A stretch of 64,000 bases of DNA from Xenoacremonium recifei (lineage: Eukaryota; Ascomycota; Sordariomycetes; Hypocreales; Nectriaceae): positions 62,001 to 126,000 of the forward strand of contig WOFQ01000042.1 of NCBI GenBank assembly GCA_012184525.1. Direction: 5' to 3'. A program made the position numbers and the translations under genes. Positions within the stretch are counted from its first letter, which is position 1; every line of letters begins with the position of its first letter. Below are positions 48,367 through 59,024 of the stretch, one piece after another. A model generated the notes under the pieces. That model was given only the letters and a program-made list of their open reading frames with translations. It ran no database searches and was not told the DNA's origin.

Positions 48367-51090
48367 TTATATCACTTCCCAACGGGCAATCCATCCTACA
48401 TTCTCTCCCGCATTCCGCACAATGCAGAGTCTTCCCTCTTTCAGGCTTTCTCTGACACCCGGCAACACCCTCTCAACTGCCAAACTCCCAATCGCAACGC
48501 CACGACCCTCGCTGAGACTGAATGCCCCAGTCGTGACGAACCCGATCAGGTCCTCAGAATTAGGAACCAGCGGATGTCCTCCGATATCGTACTGATTCGG
48601 CGGCGGCAAGGGATACTCAAGCGAAGGGGCCGGCGACAAGAGCTCCTGAGCAAGAAGCTGCTTGCGAGCCTCGATGTCATCCGCCCTGGGTTGCTTTCGC
48701 TTCGTCTCTGACGCTTTAGAGCTGCGTGCTAGCCACTGTGATCGGAGGTCGTGCGGGAGACCCCAGGCGCCTGAGGGATCATCGGAGGGTGGGATAGTAG
48801 CGGGAACTTCGGCTTCTGAGGAGGTCGGGATGGGGATGGGAGTGGTCGGGAGGCGGTAGATGCGGGCACAGGTGGTGACGACTCCGCGGGAGATGAGGGA
48901 GATACGAACGGTGGTGACAGAGTTTGGTGGAGGGTGTGGAGGTTCGGAGTGAGTAGAAGATGAGAGCAGAGCGTGGAAAGAAGATTTCGTGATGTGAGTA
49001 AGCTGTCGAAGGGACGATTCACTGTCTTTCGTAACAGAGACCGAAGCTCCTTCGCCCTCGTCAACGTCCATGGCTGAAGAGTCCTGAGTTTCACTCGAAG
49101 CTATCTCCAACGGCTGAGAGATATTGAAGAGAAACTCGAAGTCGCATGCATTCCCATCGCCAACCTCTCCCCTCCTCCCAGCCCCGAGATCCAGCGACGT
49201 CCACTCAACGCGCTTGCTCTTCGGCCGTTTCTCCCACGCTCTCATACGCGTCACCCTCTCTTCGAGCTCCCACTGCACACCTGCATCCGTGGCAGGGAAA
49301 TCGGCTGGAAACCAGGGCATATCGCGCTCAAAAGCCACCTGGCGCACCTCGTTGAGGCCCGCGAATCGCGGGTTGCCGCCAGATATGAGGGGGCAGTGGA
49401 CAATGGTGTACCAGAATGGGAGGATGCACTTCCAGGGTGCGAGGAGTGTCCAGGTGCCTTGGCCTTGTGTCGTGCAGCCGGCGCGGGAGGCGACAAGGGT
49501 GATGGGGATGGGAGGGTCGGATGCAGTGATTTTGAGCGGTACCCCTGATTCGCTCTCCGTCCTGCGCTTGTTTAGAGAGCTCTGCGATGGTAGACAGGAT
49601 GCCTTGTGCCGCGCAATTCGGTCGAATATGGCATACGGCTGGAGACCCTCCTCTACTGGCCAATTCGCGATCTTCTCGAGTAGCTCCATTTGAGCTTTAC
49701 TGCCACAGGGGACCTCTAACCGCCTGGGAGGGTAACTCAACCTGGGGTCTTGCACAGAGAAGGCCAACACAGCCCCTGACGGCAGAGACGCAGGGTTGGT
49801 GAGTCCAGCGAGGGAAGTGAACAGCTGAGCATGAGCCTGCTTATTCTTTTCCTGCTTGAAGTATGGCTTCAGTACCGAGAGCAGTGTTTCTGTAGAAGCC
49901 GGCCCAGTCAGCTCAATGCTGCCAATTTCGAAGCGGAGATCCTCTATGTAGAGGCGAGGATTCTCCATCTTCGTCAAGCGTAGCAGCTCATTGAACAGCT
50001 CTAAGAAAGCGGATGGATGAATTCGTATGAAGACCTGCCGGTGAGTCTTTTTTGGTTCCTTGTTTATGCTCGTGGATGCTGGCTCAGGATTCCATAAGAT
50101 CGTTGCTGGACCAATTAACCGAGTGGTGCCGTTCTTTTGTCGACTCAGAGAGCCTGACCAGGACCGACCCCCCATCCTCCATTTCGTGCCCTTTGCGCTC
50201 CAGCATGTCTCTTCAAGCACCCCGACTCGCTTCAAAACTCTTTCTATACCAGCAACATTCCCGTAAAGTCCAATTGTGCTCATGTAGCTCATATCCCAAA
50301 CGAGGGCGCCCTTATGGCCTTGGGCTCGGTGCGTCGGGCGATAGATCTTCTCGTTCGGGGTCAGGGGCATGGCAAATCGCCAGAGAGGGTTCTTGGGCTC
50401 GGTCATCCGCGCTCTCTTCGCTTGCCACGGGTGCGTCGGTAGCCATGTCTTGTTGATCTGTCGCTTGCGGTACCGCGAACCGAGGATCGGGGGGTCGTTG
50501 AGTTGGTTCCTGCGGATCTTCGGCCGAGCTGCTCGCCCTACAACCGCCAGCTCTTTGCTGTGCTTCTCGGCTCCTTCGTCTCCATCAGTGGCCTTCTGTG
50601 CCTTTTTCTTCCGTTTTCGTGCCACGAGAATGCCTAACCGTTGCGCCGTTTCCGCACGTATCCGCGCCCTCGTCGTCCGGGGTTTCCTTCGCCGCGCCTC
50701 AACCATAGGCGTATTGTCCTCGGCCATTTCCTTCTTCGCCCGTGCTCTCAGTCTTTGAGGTACCCTCTTCGGGTTATGACTCGCCGTACGGCGCCTGAGT
50801 CCTCGCGGCACCTTTTGGAACGCTCGGGTGCTGCCCACGGCCTTGGACGTTGCCATGCTCTGCTCAAGGGCCCGGATCTCGAACTCGTGCGCCGCCACAA
50901 AGGCTTGCAAGTCCAGCTCGCCATCTTTGAGGGCCGCGTCGGCAGGCTGAGCTGGTATGCTTCGGGCGAGGTGTACCTGGGCGCGTTTGGGGTTGAACGT
51001 GTCGCTGCGAGCGTTACCAGACGTTGTCTCGACTCTTCGCTTCTTGTTGGGGCGCCCAGAAGGGCCCCCGGCGGGAGCACTGGGACCCAT
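48367..51090 (-). CDS. pop1: Ribonuclease P/MRP protein subunit Pop1
   Basis: Largest protein of the nuclear RNase P and RNase MRP ribonucleoproteins, which process pre-tRNA 5' ends and pre-rRNA. Single-exon frame of 907 residues. The N-terminal POP1 domain includes FVAAHEFEIRALEQSM, then the Arg-rich RGLRRRTASHNPKRVPQRLR segment and the HRAQGHKGALVWDMSY block. The central POPLD domain is visible as GTWTLLAPWKCILPFWYTIV followed by RDMPWFPADFPATDAG. The C-terminal part carries beta segments ending IARWEVI. The start at 51090 is the first ATG of the frame and gives the typical KKRRVE nuclear-localisation-like stretch near residue 15. Confidence 0.92.
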   Translation of the reverse strand: MGPSAPAGGPSGRPNKKRRVETTSGNARSDTFNPKRAQVHLARSIPAQPADAALKDGELDLQAFVAAHEFEIRALEQSMATSKAVGSTRAFQKVPRGLRRRTASHNPKRVPQRLRARAKKEMAEDNTPMVEARRRKPRTTRARIRAETAQRLGILVARKRKKKAQKATDGDEGAEKHSKELAVVGRAARPKIRRNQLNDPPILGSRYRKRQINKTWLPTHPWQAKRARMTEPKNPLWRFAMPLTPNEKIYRPTHRAQGHKGALVWDMSYMSTIGLYGNVAGIERVLKRVGVLEETCWSAKGTKWRMGGRSWSGSLSRQKNGTTRLIGPATILWNPEPASTSINKEPKKTHRQVFIRIHPSAFLELFNELLRLTKMENPRLYIEDLRFEIGSIELTGPASTETLLSVLKPYFKQEKNKQAHAQLFTSLAGLTNPASLPSGAVLAFSVQDPRLSYPPRRLEVPCGSKAQMELLEKIANWPVEEGLQPYAIFDRIARHKASCLPSQSSLNKRRTESESGVPLKITASDPPIPITLVASRAGCTTQGQGTWTLLAPWKCILPFWYTIVHCPLISGGNPRFAGLNEVRQVAFERDMPWFPADFPATDAGVQWELEERVTRMRAWEKRPKSKRVEWTSLDLGAGRRGEVGDGNACDFEFLFNISQPLEIASSETQDSSAMDVDEGEGASVSVTKDSESSLRQLTHITKSSFHALLSSSTHSEPPHPPPNSVTTVRISLISRGVVTTCARIYRLPTTPIPIPTSSEAEVPATIPPSDDPSGAWGLPHDLRSQWLARSSKASETKRKQPRADDIEARKQLLAQELLSPAPSLEYPLPPPNQYDIGGHPLVPNSEDLIGFVTTGAFSLSEGRGVAIGSLAVERVLPGVRESLKEGRLCIVRNAGENVGWIARWEVI

Positions 51091-53672
51091 GACGGTCTAT
51101 TCGCAGTCGTAGCCGTGGAAAGCTGTGTCTGACAGGGGGACTGCGTTTCGTGTCCGGGGTCGAAGATTTACAAGACGCGATTGAAGCTGGTTGAAGCATG
51201 ACAAAATAATCCCTTATCGATAAGCTCACTCATGATGGCTTCCACCCCACTCGCTGTTGCGAACCAACCCATCTTACTCTCGGCCTGGAACATGACAGCT
51301 CTGGGGTGTTGCTGTGTTGAGAACTCCATCCCTTTGAGAAAATTATGAGAGCAAATTTCCCTAGGCCTTGCCGTAGAAAGATTTTTGTTTCTGCTATGTG
51401 TCTCCCCGAATTCAATTTGGTTCTGAAGCAATTCGGATCGAGTATTCGCGTTTTTAGCAATCAATACTTCTCGATTAATGATTGACAATTGTGATGGATT
51501 AGAGCCCCTGAGTGAACCAGCTAGATTTTATGGCTTGGATAGCTTTTCTGGAGTCATCTTATTTTATTTGCCAGGGATGCTCTCTGTCTTCCTGCAGAAA
51601 TTCTCCCATTTGCGTAACATGTATCAGAAGAATTCACGTGGAAGCCCTCATAATGTTTGTAATTTGGAGCAGCCTTAGCATCAACGGGAGGATTGAAATA
51701 ATCACGGATTTACGTCTTCGATATTCTAAAAACTGTTACTAGGCAATTAGACCTATGATTTTTCCATTCTCATGAAGATCGAGCGGGCTTGACAATTTCG
51801 TAGATTGGAAAGTGCCCTGGGTGTCGGGTAGCACCTGCACATTCACACTCGCGCACGGGCAGCTGCCATCCCAAAACTCCACGCTGAACTTTGGATCAGG
51901 TAATTAACCAACTTAACCTTGTTCATACTCATAATTGCATGTCAACTTTGTGCCCAACCTTCAGCCAAAGACCAGACTGACTACGATGCCGACTTCCGAT
52001 CTCTGCAGGCCATTCGGAGTGTCCGTCCCGAGCAACCGGGCATCCTGACGCCCAGACCGTGACAGAACGCAAACGTCCCTTTTCATCTCGCCTGCGATCA
52101 AACGTCGACGGGGCCAAGATGAACCTGTCTAGGGGTCACGGATCACCAAGTACGGGGCTGATTAACCGCCATCCGAAGTCTCTGACACGGTCCTTTTGAA
52201 GGAGTTCATCTATGTCATCATCCTCATCCTGAGAGGCTCAAAAGTCCGGCTGAACGAGCGCCTACTCCGGCTTGGTGCTGCCGACTGCTCCGGTGAGGAC
52301 CCTGAGACGGGGGCGTTTTCAGGGCAATTGAGGCGCGATGCGACTCTGTCAACCGCCGTGCCACAGTTGGAGGAGCCTTAGTGAGCGCACAGCCTGAGCT
52401 CAACCAAGGAACCCTGCGGTGAGGCACCTGAGACCCCTAGTCTGGGGTGGGCTGTGGCCGTGCCAACAGGCTTCCCGCGGACAGCAGCCCTGCCCAGAAC
52501 GCAGAAACTACTCATCGGGCAAGGGCGAGGAAACCGACAGAAGAACAGGCATAACAGGCGAGAGGGAAAACGATCCTCGAAATCTGAATCATTGGAAGCG
52601 AATTGATTCCAAACGAGAGAGCTCTTGGCAAGAGTACGGTCTTGGCGTTTGCAATGAGTGATCGCCGTGGCTTTCGCTGAGAGCAGGCCGTGCCCATCGT
52701 GACCCAGTCAGCAGCAATCTCGTACATCAACACCGTGGTTTTGCTTTCCGATCGCTCAGACACCGCGCTTAGAGACTTCGTCTCGGGTCTCTTCATTTCC
52801 CCCAGAGCCGAAACGCTAATTGCCAGGCCGGGTCCTACCGAAGCGCTGCTATTGGGCGCTCATCTCTCGGCAGCAAGGGGCCGAGGACGGATCTGCGACG
52901 CCTGGAGCCGCACTATCTACGGCCAACTTGGCGCCTCTTGCAGCCGTGATGGAACGCCTGGGCCCCGTCCTGTTAACGTTTCTGCGCACGCACCGCTGCT
53001 GCCGTTAACAGCCGTCCCAGGCACGAGATGGATACGGATCTGATGCCCAGGTCGGCCGCCAGACCTTGTTACCGTCTCGCATTTCAACCCCTCCGACAGC
53101 GCTAGGGCAGTGAGACTCCTGGCGCCCAGGACCGTCGGCGATCTACTGTTCCAGACGCTTCGTATCCAGCATCGATGCTTCTCTCCAGGTTTGATCGCTC
53201 TGTGCACCGCAGGCTCTTCCAGCCATGCTGATTTCTCATTCTCCCTGCGCCGTGTTTCGACCTCGTGGAGTCGTTGATTCATCCTCCATGTTGAATCGCC
53301 AAGACGGCGGTGGATAAGCCCCTGAGTTTGCCGGTCTGCCGTCTCGTCTCTTCCCCAGCCTTGTGGACTCGAGTATAAGTCTGGGCTTGGCATCCCTTCG
53401 AGTATATGTTTCTTCAGCTTCTCTTCTATCTTCAATTCACTTACCTTCTCTTCACTTCCTTTCTGTTTTCAACGCTGGTAGTGTCTTTTCAGTCGTTCCC
53501 TTTCTTTGAGGCCCAAGTTGACAACCCGGGTCTGTGACCATTCCTTTCTTCAGCAACATTACTTTCTCTTGGTCTGGAACCAACTAAATTGCCTTCTTCG
53601 CTTCTTCTGCCATCTTTTCCCCTGCCTTCTCAGTAACCCGTTTCCTTTCGACAAGAAAACTCGATTCTCAAC
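51091..53672. other. Intergenic region upstream of the secreted repeat protein
   Basis: About 2.6 kb with no supported gene. The part around 51300-51800 is A/T-rich. From about 53400 the plus strand is C/T-rich with TATA-like stretches near 53374 and 53403, which I take as promoter and leader of the next gene. Confidence 0.5.
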
Positions 53673-55126
53673 ATGCAGATCAAGACTGTTCTGATCGCCC
53701 TCGCGGGCCTGGCTGCTGTTTCGGAAGCCCGAGTCGCTCGACGCTCCCCATTCTCGTCCCGTACCTTGAGTCGTCGCCAATTTGGCGGCTATGGTGGTTA
53801 TGGCAACAACTTCAACGGTGGCAACAACTTCAACAACGACGATAACAACGATGACGACAACGGTGATGACAACAACGACAACGGTGGCGACAGCACTACC
53901 CTCGACTCCAGCAACGTCCAGACCGGCTCTCAGCAAGATGGTCAAAACCCTGGAGGTGATGGTCAAGTCGCCTCGGCAACGTGAGACCGTCCTTTGAACC
54001 CACCCCCCTAATGATACTGACTCTTTAGTGACAACGCCAACTTCATCAACTTCTGTTCCGGCACGACTCTGACCAACGGTCTCCAAAACACTGATGGATC
54101 TTGCAACGGCATTCGTAAGTGGTGCCATTGCATGCTTGCATGTAACGATTCTAACATTTTGTAGCCATGGGTAAAATCCCCAGCGTCAACAACATGGTTT
54201 CCAGCGTCATCGTCAACCCCCTCAACGGTGATCAAGTCTCGGCAAACGAGGACCTGAACATCCTGGTTCAGATGATCAACTTTGCTCCCGGTTCATTCAC
54301 CAACGCTACGACTACCTATTACTCGGCTCCCCAGGATGTCGATGGCAACGGCAACATCATTGGCCATACCCACGTCACTGTCCAGGATACCGGCGACTCT
54401 CTGAACCCTACCACCCCTCTGGACCCCACGCAGTTCGCCTTCTTCAAGGGTATCAACGATGCCGGTAATGGCCAGGGTCTTCTCAACGCGACTGTCACCG
54501 GTGGTCTCCCCGCTGGTAACTACCGCCTGTGCACCATGTCGTCCGCCGCCAACCATCAGCCCGTCCTCATGCCCGTCGCTCAGCGAGGTGCTCAGGATGA
54601 TTGCGTGCGCTTCACCGTTGCCGACAATGGCGACTCCAGCTCCGACAGCTCCGATAGCTCTGACAGCTCTGACAGCTCTGACAGCTCAGATGACGGCAGC
54701 ACCGACAGCTCGGATGATGGCTCGGACAGCAACACCGACACCGGCTCTACTAACACCACAGGAAACTTCTCTGGTGGGTTCAGCAACAGTTCGCAGTCAA
54801 GCAATGGCGCTGATTCTGGTTCCCAGACCAATTCGGGGGACACCACCACCACCACCACTAATGGGAGCGGCGGCTCGGGCGGCGCCAACAGTGACGACGC
54901 TCTCGGCGGCATCGCGGCCCCGGAGGTTGTAGATACCGGCGACAGCGATCGACCTTTTGGCGTCGACGGCAACACATTCACGACTCAGTCAGCGGCGATC
55001 GAGCGGGCTTGCGACATCCAAAACAACGCCTGTGCCGATGCGGTCAACTCGGGCAGCCTGAGCGGTGTCAGTGTTGGTGATTGCAACAACCAGATCTCGC
55101 AATGTGTCTCTGATCTCTCTTCGTAA
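53673..55126 (+). CDS. Conserved fungal secreted protein with Asp-Ser-Ser repeats
   Basis: Exons 53673-53980, 54029-54114 and 54165-55126 (introns 48 and 50 bp) give 451 residues. Residues 1-19 form a signal peptide; a dibasic stretch and RRQ near 30-36 could be Kex2-type processing sites. Next is an Asn/Asp/Gly-rich region, then a conserved core (about 105-285) with NFINFCSG, SCNGIPMGKIP across intron 2, and SSAANHQPVLMPVAQRGAQDDC. I remember this core from uncharacterised secreted proteins in many ascomycetes, sometimes misnamed ribosomal protein S17. Residues 288-307 are about six Asp-Ser-Ser repeats, then a Ser/Thr/Gly-rich linker likely to be O-glycosylated. The C-terminal 50 residues form a four-Cys module (CDIQNNAC ... 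DCNNQISQC) seen in cell-wall proteins. Function unknown; no GPI signal is obvious. Confidence 0.82.
54644..54690 (+). repeat. Intragenic Asp-Ser-Ser 9-bp tandem repeat
   Basis: About five to six 9-base units encoding Asp-Ser-Ser within the secreted protein gene. In-frame repeats like this change length easily between isolates. Confidence 0.85.
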
Positions 55127-55984
55127 AGCCCTCTGAGTCCTTAAGTGGAATCTCGAGGGTTTACTGGGGAAGCCGGTCTGAGCTATTGTGGAAATGGAGG
55201 ATGCCCATTCCTCTACGACACCAACTACTGCGAGAAACCGTCTGTGCTGTAATTCACCAACCTCACCACACCGACTGTCTCTGCCGCATCATTCGGTCGT
55301 TTCCTCTTGTCGTGGATGGCTGCGCCTATTCCTGGCTCTACAATGATGATGAACGGCTTTTCCTTTTGTTGTTGATTTGAAGGTTCCAGGCTTCTGGATA
55401 GGGGTTATGCGCGGGTCTGGGTAGATTTGGCAGTTTCTTTTTGTTTATGTTTGCGTCTATTTCACGCGTTCTAATGTTGGAAAGGACCTACTGTTCCCTG
55501 GCATTCCGTCGGGCAGAGGATCTCTGCGTGTACATTAGACAACGAGGTGGATTCAGCGTCCGCTTGGTTGCCGTCGACGGGGGGGTTGGCAACTTGGCAT
55601 AGCTCAAGGAAAGGGAAAATAAGACACTTGTTCCAGCATTAACTTTCTTGCCGCCTTGGTGACACTGTGATTGTATCCGTCTGCGACGTCGGCGGTCTCG
55701 AGCCTTGTGAAGCTGGCTGAAACACCGGGGTCCTGGTTCAGACAGGGGGCTGATCCAGGGGTTTCGGGAGGGTTTGAAGCCGGGAGATCGGACATGTTTG
55801 AGATTCATGTGAATTTAAATGGACCTAAATTTTAAGCCTAATTGTTTGCATAAGCGTAAGGGGAGATGTGACGGGCGCACTGTTGCAAGGCGCTGCCTGA
55901 TCGCAACGTCGCACTTAGCTTGACACTTCATCTCAACTCCCGACATCTTCTTCTAGTGCATCCTCGATCCATCGCCATAACCTT
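55127..55984. other. 3' flank of the secreted repeat protein gene
   Basis: Probable 3' UTR, then A/T-richer DNA. The frame at 55488-55808 (-) has no features. Nothing else is seen. Confidence 0.5.
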
Positions 55985-56502
55985 CTATCCGTAAGGGAAG
56001 TACGGAATCATATCGCGCAGAAACTGGCCTGGAATGCAATAAGAAAGTCGGATTTTGCTTTTCTCAGTCATATCGCCAACTGCTATCAAGTCGTTCCACC
56101 TATCTCCTGCAGCTTCAAAGTTATTCTAGCTAGGATAGTCAAGGAATGGAGCAAAAACACATGGGGTTTTAGGGCAAGTTCTTTAGAGTGAGACGTAAAG
56201 GCAGCGATGAGAGCCTCCAGGTATTGGCTTTCCTTAGAGAAAAGACCTCGTTCTATCGATGACTCGATAGAGTCTCTCCATTGCTACGGGAGAGACGGTG
56301 AAAGACATTCTCCAATGCGGAAACCATCATTATCGTCTTCAAAAATAAATCCGATCCCATTGAATCCAATCTCTGATAGATGAGACACAATTGCCCCAAA
56401 TTGCCGCATGATGTTCTCTCGGTCTTGGTCTGACAGAGGGAGGAGAGGCCAGAGTAGATTGTAACCCGGTGGTTCACGAGACACTTGGGCCCAATCATAC
56501 TC
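55985..56502 (-). pseudogene. Decayed fungal phosphotransferase (APH/kinase-like) gene, C-terminal part
   Basis: The minus strand preserves protein text of the fungal phosphotransferase/aminoglycoside-phosphotransferase-like family over three disrupted stretches. In order: DWAQVSREPPGYNLLWPLLP and RQFGAIVSHLSEIGFNGIG to SPSLP; then, after an in-frame TAG at 56286-56284, RDSIESSIERGLFSKESQYL to KPHVF; then, after a frameshift near 56152-56157 and a second TAG at 56128-56126, RWNDLIAVGDM and IRLSYCIPGQFLRDMIPYFPYG, ending at a TAG (55987-55985). The kinase N-lobe and catalytic loop are not found upstream. At least three disabling changes make this a pseudogene. The family call comes from remembered motif order, not from a search. 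Confidence 0.68.
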
Positions 56503-58111
56503 TGATAGAGTACGACCGTAGCCTTACTTTGAAGAATATGGCACCTTTCTCCTCATGCCTAGTACTCAGCCGAGGGTTAGGAGACTGTATGAAAGAGTTT
56601 CCGAACTGCGTAACTCAGCTACCTATCGTCTCATGACTAGAATGGTTGAATAGGACCTATACTTTGACGTGGAAGCCCTACTTATGAGTATTAGCTTACT
56701 TCATTTCGGTCTTCAACGCGCTGATGCTTGTTTATAGAATTTTTCAACCCTGAAGAATTAGCAAGAGCGCGGAGAGGATCGAAATGGAGGAATATGGTGA
56801 GATGTCCTTACTCTGTTCTTTTTTGCTGACCGTCGAATCAAGACTTCCTCGCATCTTCTTTCCTGTTTTATTCTTTTACGCAAGCTTGTCCGCCGTGGAA
56901 AGATTTTCATGCCAGGATCTTGATGGACTTTCTGCAAGGGACATGGTCCATTTCACTCTGTGTCAAGGGTCATGTTTTCAAATGATCGTCTGTGGGCGAG
57001 ATTATGCTCTCTCTCGTGCTTATGAAGCTCACTACAGGCCTCGCACCGACCACCCGGTGGCATTTCGCACTGAAGATCAAAATTAATTGGTAAAACGTGT
57101 CAGAGATGAATAGTAATACTACAGCCTCTATCTCAAAAGGTATTGGAGGATATTACCCCCGATATTAGGTTGAATCTCTTCGGTTGCTATAGAGTTCCAG
57201 GATCAAGTTCTGGGCAGACATGTGACCACCTAGAGTCTCAACATGGTAGGAAAAGCGAGACAATCAGAATTGAAACCTGAAAGTGGATTATTGGCTGTCT
57301 CGTGGATATTTCTCAATTTTCCTGGACCTGTCAGGCGGTGTAGCAGAGGAAGAAAAGGATCCGGGACTCACGTCTTCATGCGGTGTGCGGTCATCATGGT
57401 GGCTGTGTATTTGACGTGTCTCTCTGTTCATCGCGTGTGGCGTTCAGAAAGCATCATTTACTTGTTTCCGCTTTTTTTTTTTTTACTCCCTTTCCGTTCT
57501 CCGAGATTAATGTCATGTTTAACTACTCCCTTAGTAGATTATATAATGTTAACGAAGCACAAACTCGGGAGCTGTGGCATAGATGTGATTTTACCCGGTA
57601 CGTACCAGATTGATTCACATATATGCCGTCCTGAATCAACACTGATATTTAGTTGGTCTTCTTACTTCTCAGGTTTATTACTCTCACAGTGAATCCTTAC
57701 AATTTTGCATAATCTATCAACCGGTGATTTGAATCCATACGACTGGGAAATAGATTCTGGATCCTAAGCTACGCCTAAAGTGAATGTATGTTACGAACGA
57801 AAGTGACCGCTTTCCTAATTTGTATATATAATTCTCAAGCTTACTCTGACAGCTCATCTCTGCCCCGTTTTGCATATGTTTGAGTAGATCCGTAAGGCCA
57901 GGAGTAGGCGCTTAAACGGCAGATCAATCTTCCCCACAAGTCGGTCTTAATGATCATGGAAATGCGATTCAAAATATATATAAACAGGCCATGAATGACC
58001 TTTCGTTTGGCTTGCCTCAACATCTTATTTTCATACCTTATTTACAGACCACACTGAGAGCGTTTAAAAAAGAGGCTTGACAGACCGAACTTCACGCACA
58101 GAACTCCCAAA
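56503..58111. other. A/T-rich region upstream of the small secreted protein gene
   Basis: No supported gene. A run of 13 T lies at about 57472-57484. Frames at 56784-57086 and 57243-57692 look random. A TATATATAAA-type box near 57976-57985, about 130 bp before the next start, is a plausible TATA element. Confidence 0.5.
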
Positions 58112-58746
58112 ATGGTCTCTGCCCGTCACCTCGTTTGTCTATTGCCTGCACTGGCCTCTGCCTTCAAGGTTCCAGGTATGTACTCATAGTACTGACTCTC
58201 TTCAGGGGCCGAGAAGTACCAGTCCTTAAAGCCCGGGATTTACATGTTTGCTGACAATGAATGTGTCCAGTTGGCCAGGCAGATGGTGTATACAGCGTCA
58301 GGGTCGATGAGAATGGCAACGAGGTCCACGAACCGTTGGGCGCTCTTAAAAGCCGGGACCTCTCTGCAAGAACTTCCGAAAAGTTGAATCGGCGTATCGA
58401 TCCAGCGGAGTCATGGTGCGGCTGCGACAACCCGTTGTCACAGCCCGATTGTGATACTGCCGTGAATATGCTGAAGGCCCAGCTTGGCGATGGTGTCGAT
58501 ATTACACTACCATCCTACTATTCGATCTCCAACTCAGTTGTCGCATTTGTTTGTGTACCTGACGAGTTCTCCATCAGTGCCAATGACTTGGGAGCGTACC
58601 TCGCGGATGTTACTCAGGCATGCGGAGAGTACATTGCCGGGACTGTGATGGGTTACGACTACGGCCTCGAGGCGTATATCGGCTATATGGCCACTACTGG
58701 AGACTTTTGCAGTGCCGCTACGTCTTCAGGCGCACATTCTTGCTAG
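58112..58746 (+). CDS. Small secreted cysteine-containing protein, candidate effector
   Basis: Exons 58112-58175 and 58271-58746 (95-bp intron, GTATGT donor, CCAG acceptor) give 179 residues. A nearer CAG acceptor at 58204 would lead to early stops, so the longer intron is preferred. Residues 1-17 form a signal peptide (ending ALASA). A pro-like Arg/Glu-rich stretch ending in LNRR (about 65) could be cleaved. The mature part has seven cysteines: WCGC, PDC, FVC, QAC, FC and a terminal HSC, with a predicted mixed alpha/beta content. I recall similar WCGC...HSC proteins among uncharacterised secreted proteins of plant-associated ascomycetes, but I cannot name the family. It lies in an accessory-looking region beside a pseudogene. 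Effector status is inferred from size, secretion and cysteines only. Confidence 0.7.
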
Positions 58747-59024
58747 ATGAAAGAGTTTTCAGCTAGATAAGGGGCTAGAAATTGGTGACTGCTCCATTAC
58801 ACCTTCATGTTACTCGGCCATGAAAGGACCTTTCACTTCTTACATTCGATATTTACGATACAGTAGTTCAACCGTTTGGAGATAGGAAAAAAAACCTCTT
58901 TTTTGAATATCATAGCTTGTCAAAAACTCACTTTTATGGCACTTGGCTTCAATGTCTTCTGTTCAGTGTGAGAAGCAAAACAGCAACGAAGGTAATTTTC
59001 AGAGGACACGGGTCCCTAATTTCT
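58747..59024. other. Convergent spacer
   Basis: Holds the 3' ends of the small secreted protein gene and the FAD monooxygenase gene. A/T-rich, no other feature. Confidence 0.5.

Noticed and set aside
57472..57484. T13 run as a transcription terminator
   Set aside because: RNA polymerase III terminators are T-runs, but no tRNA- or 5S-like gene with A/B boxes is visible upstream.
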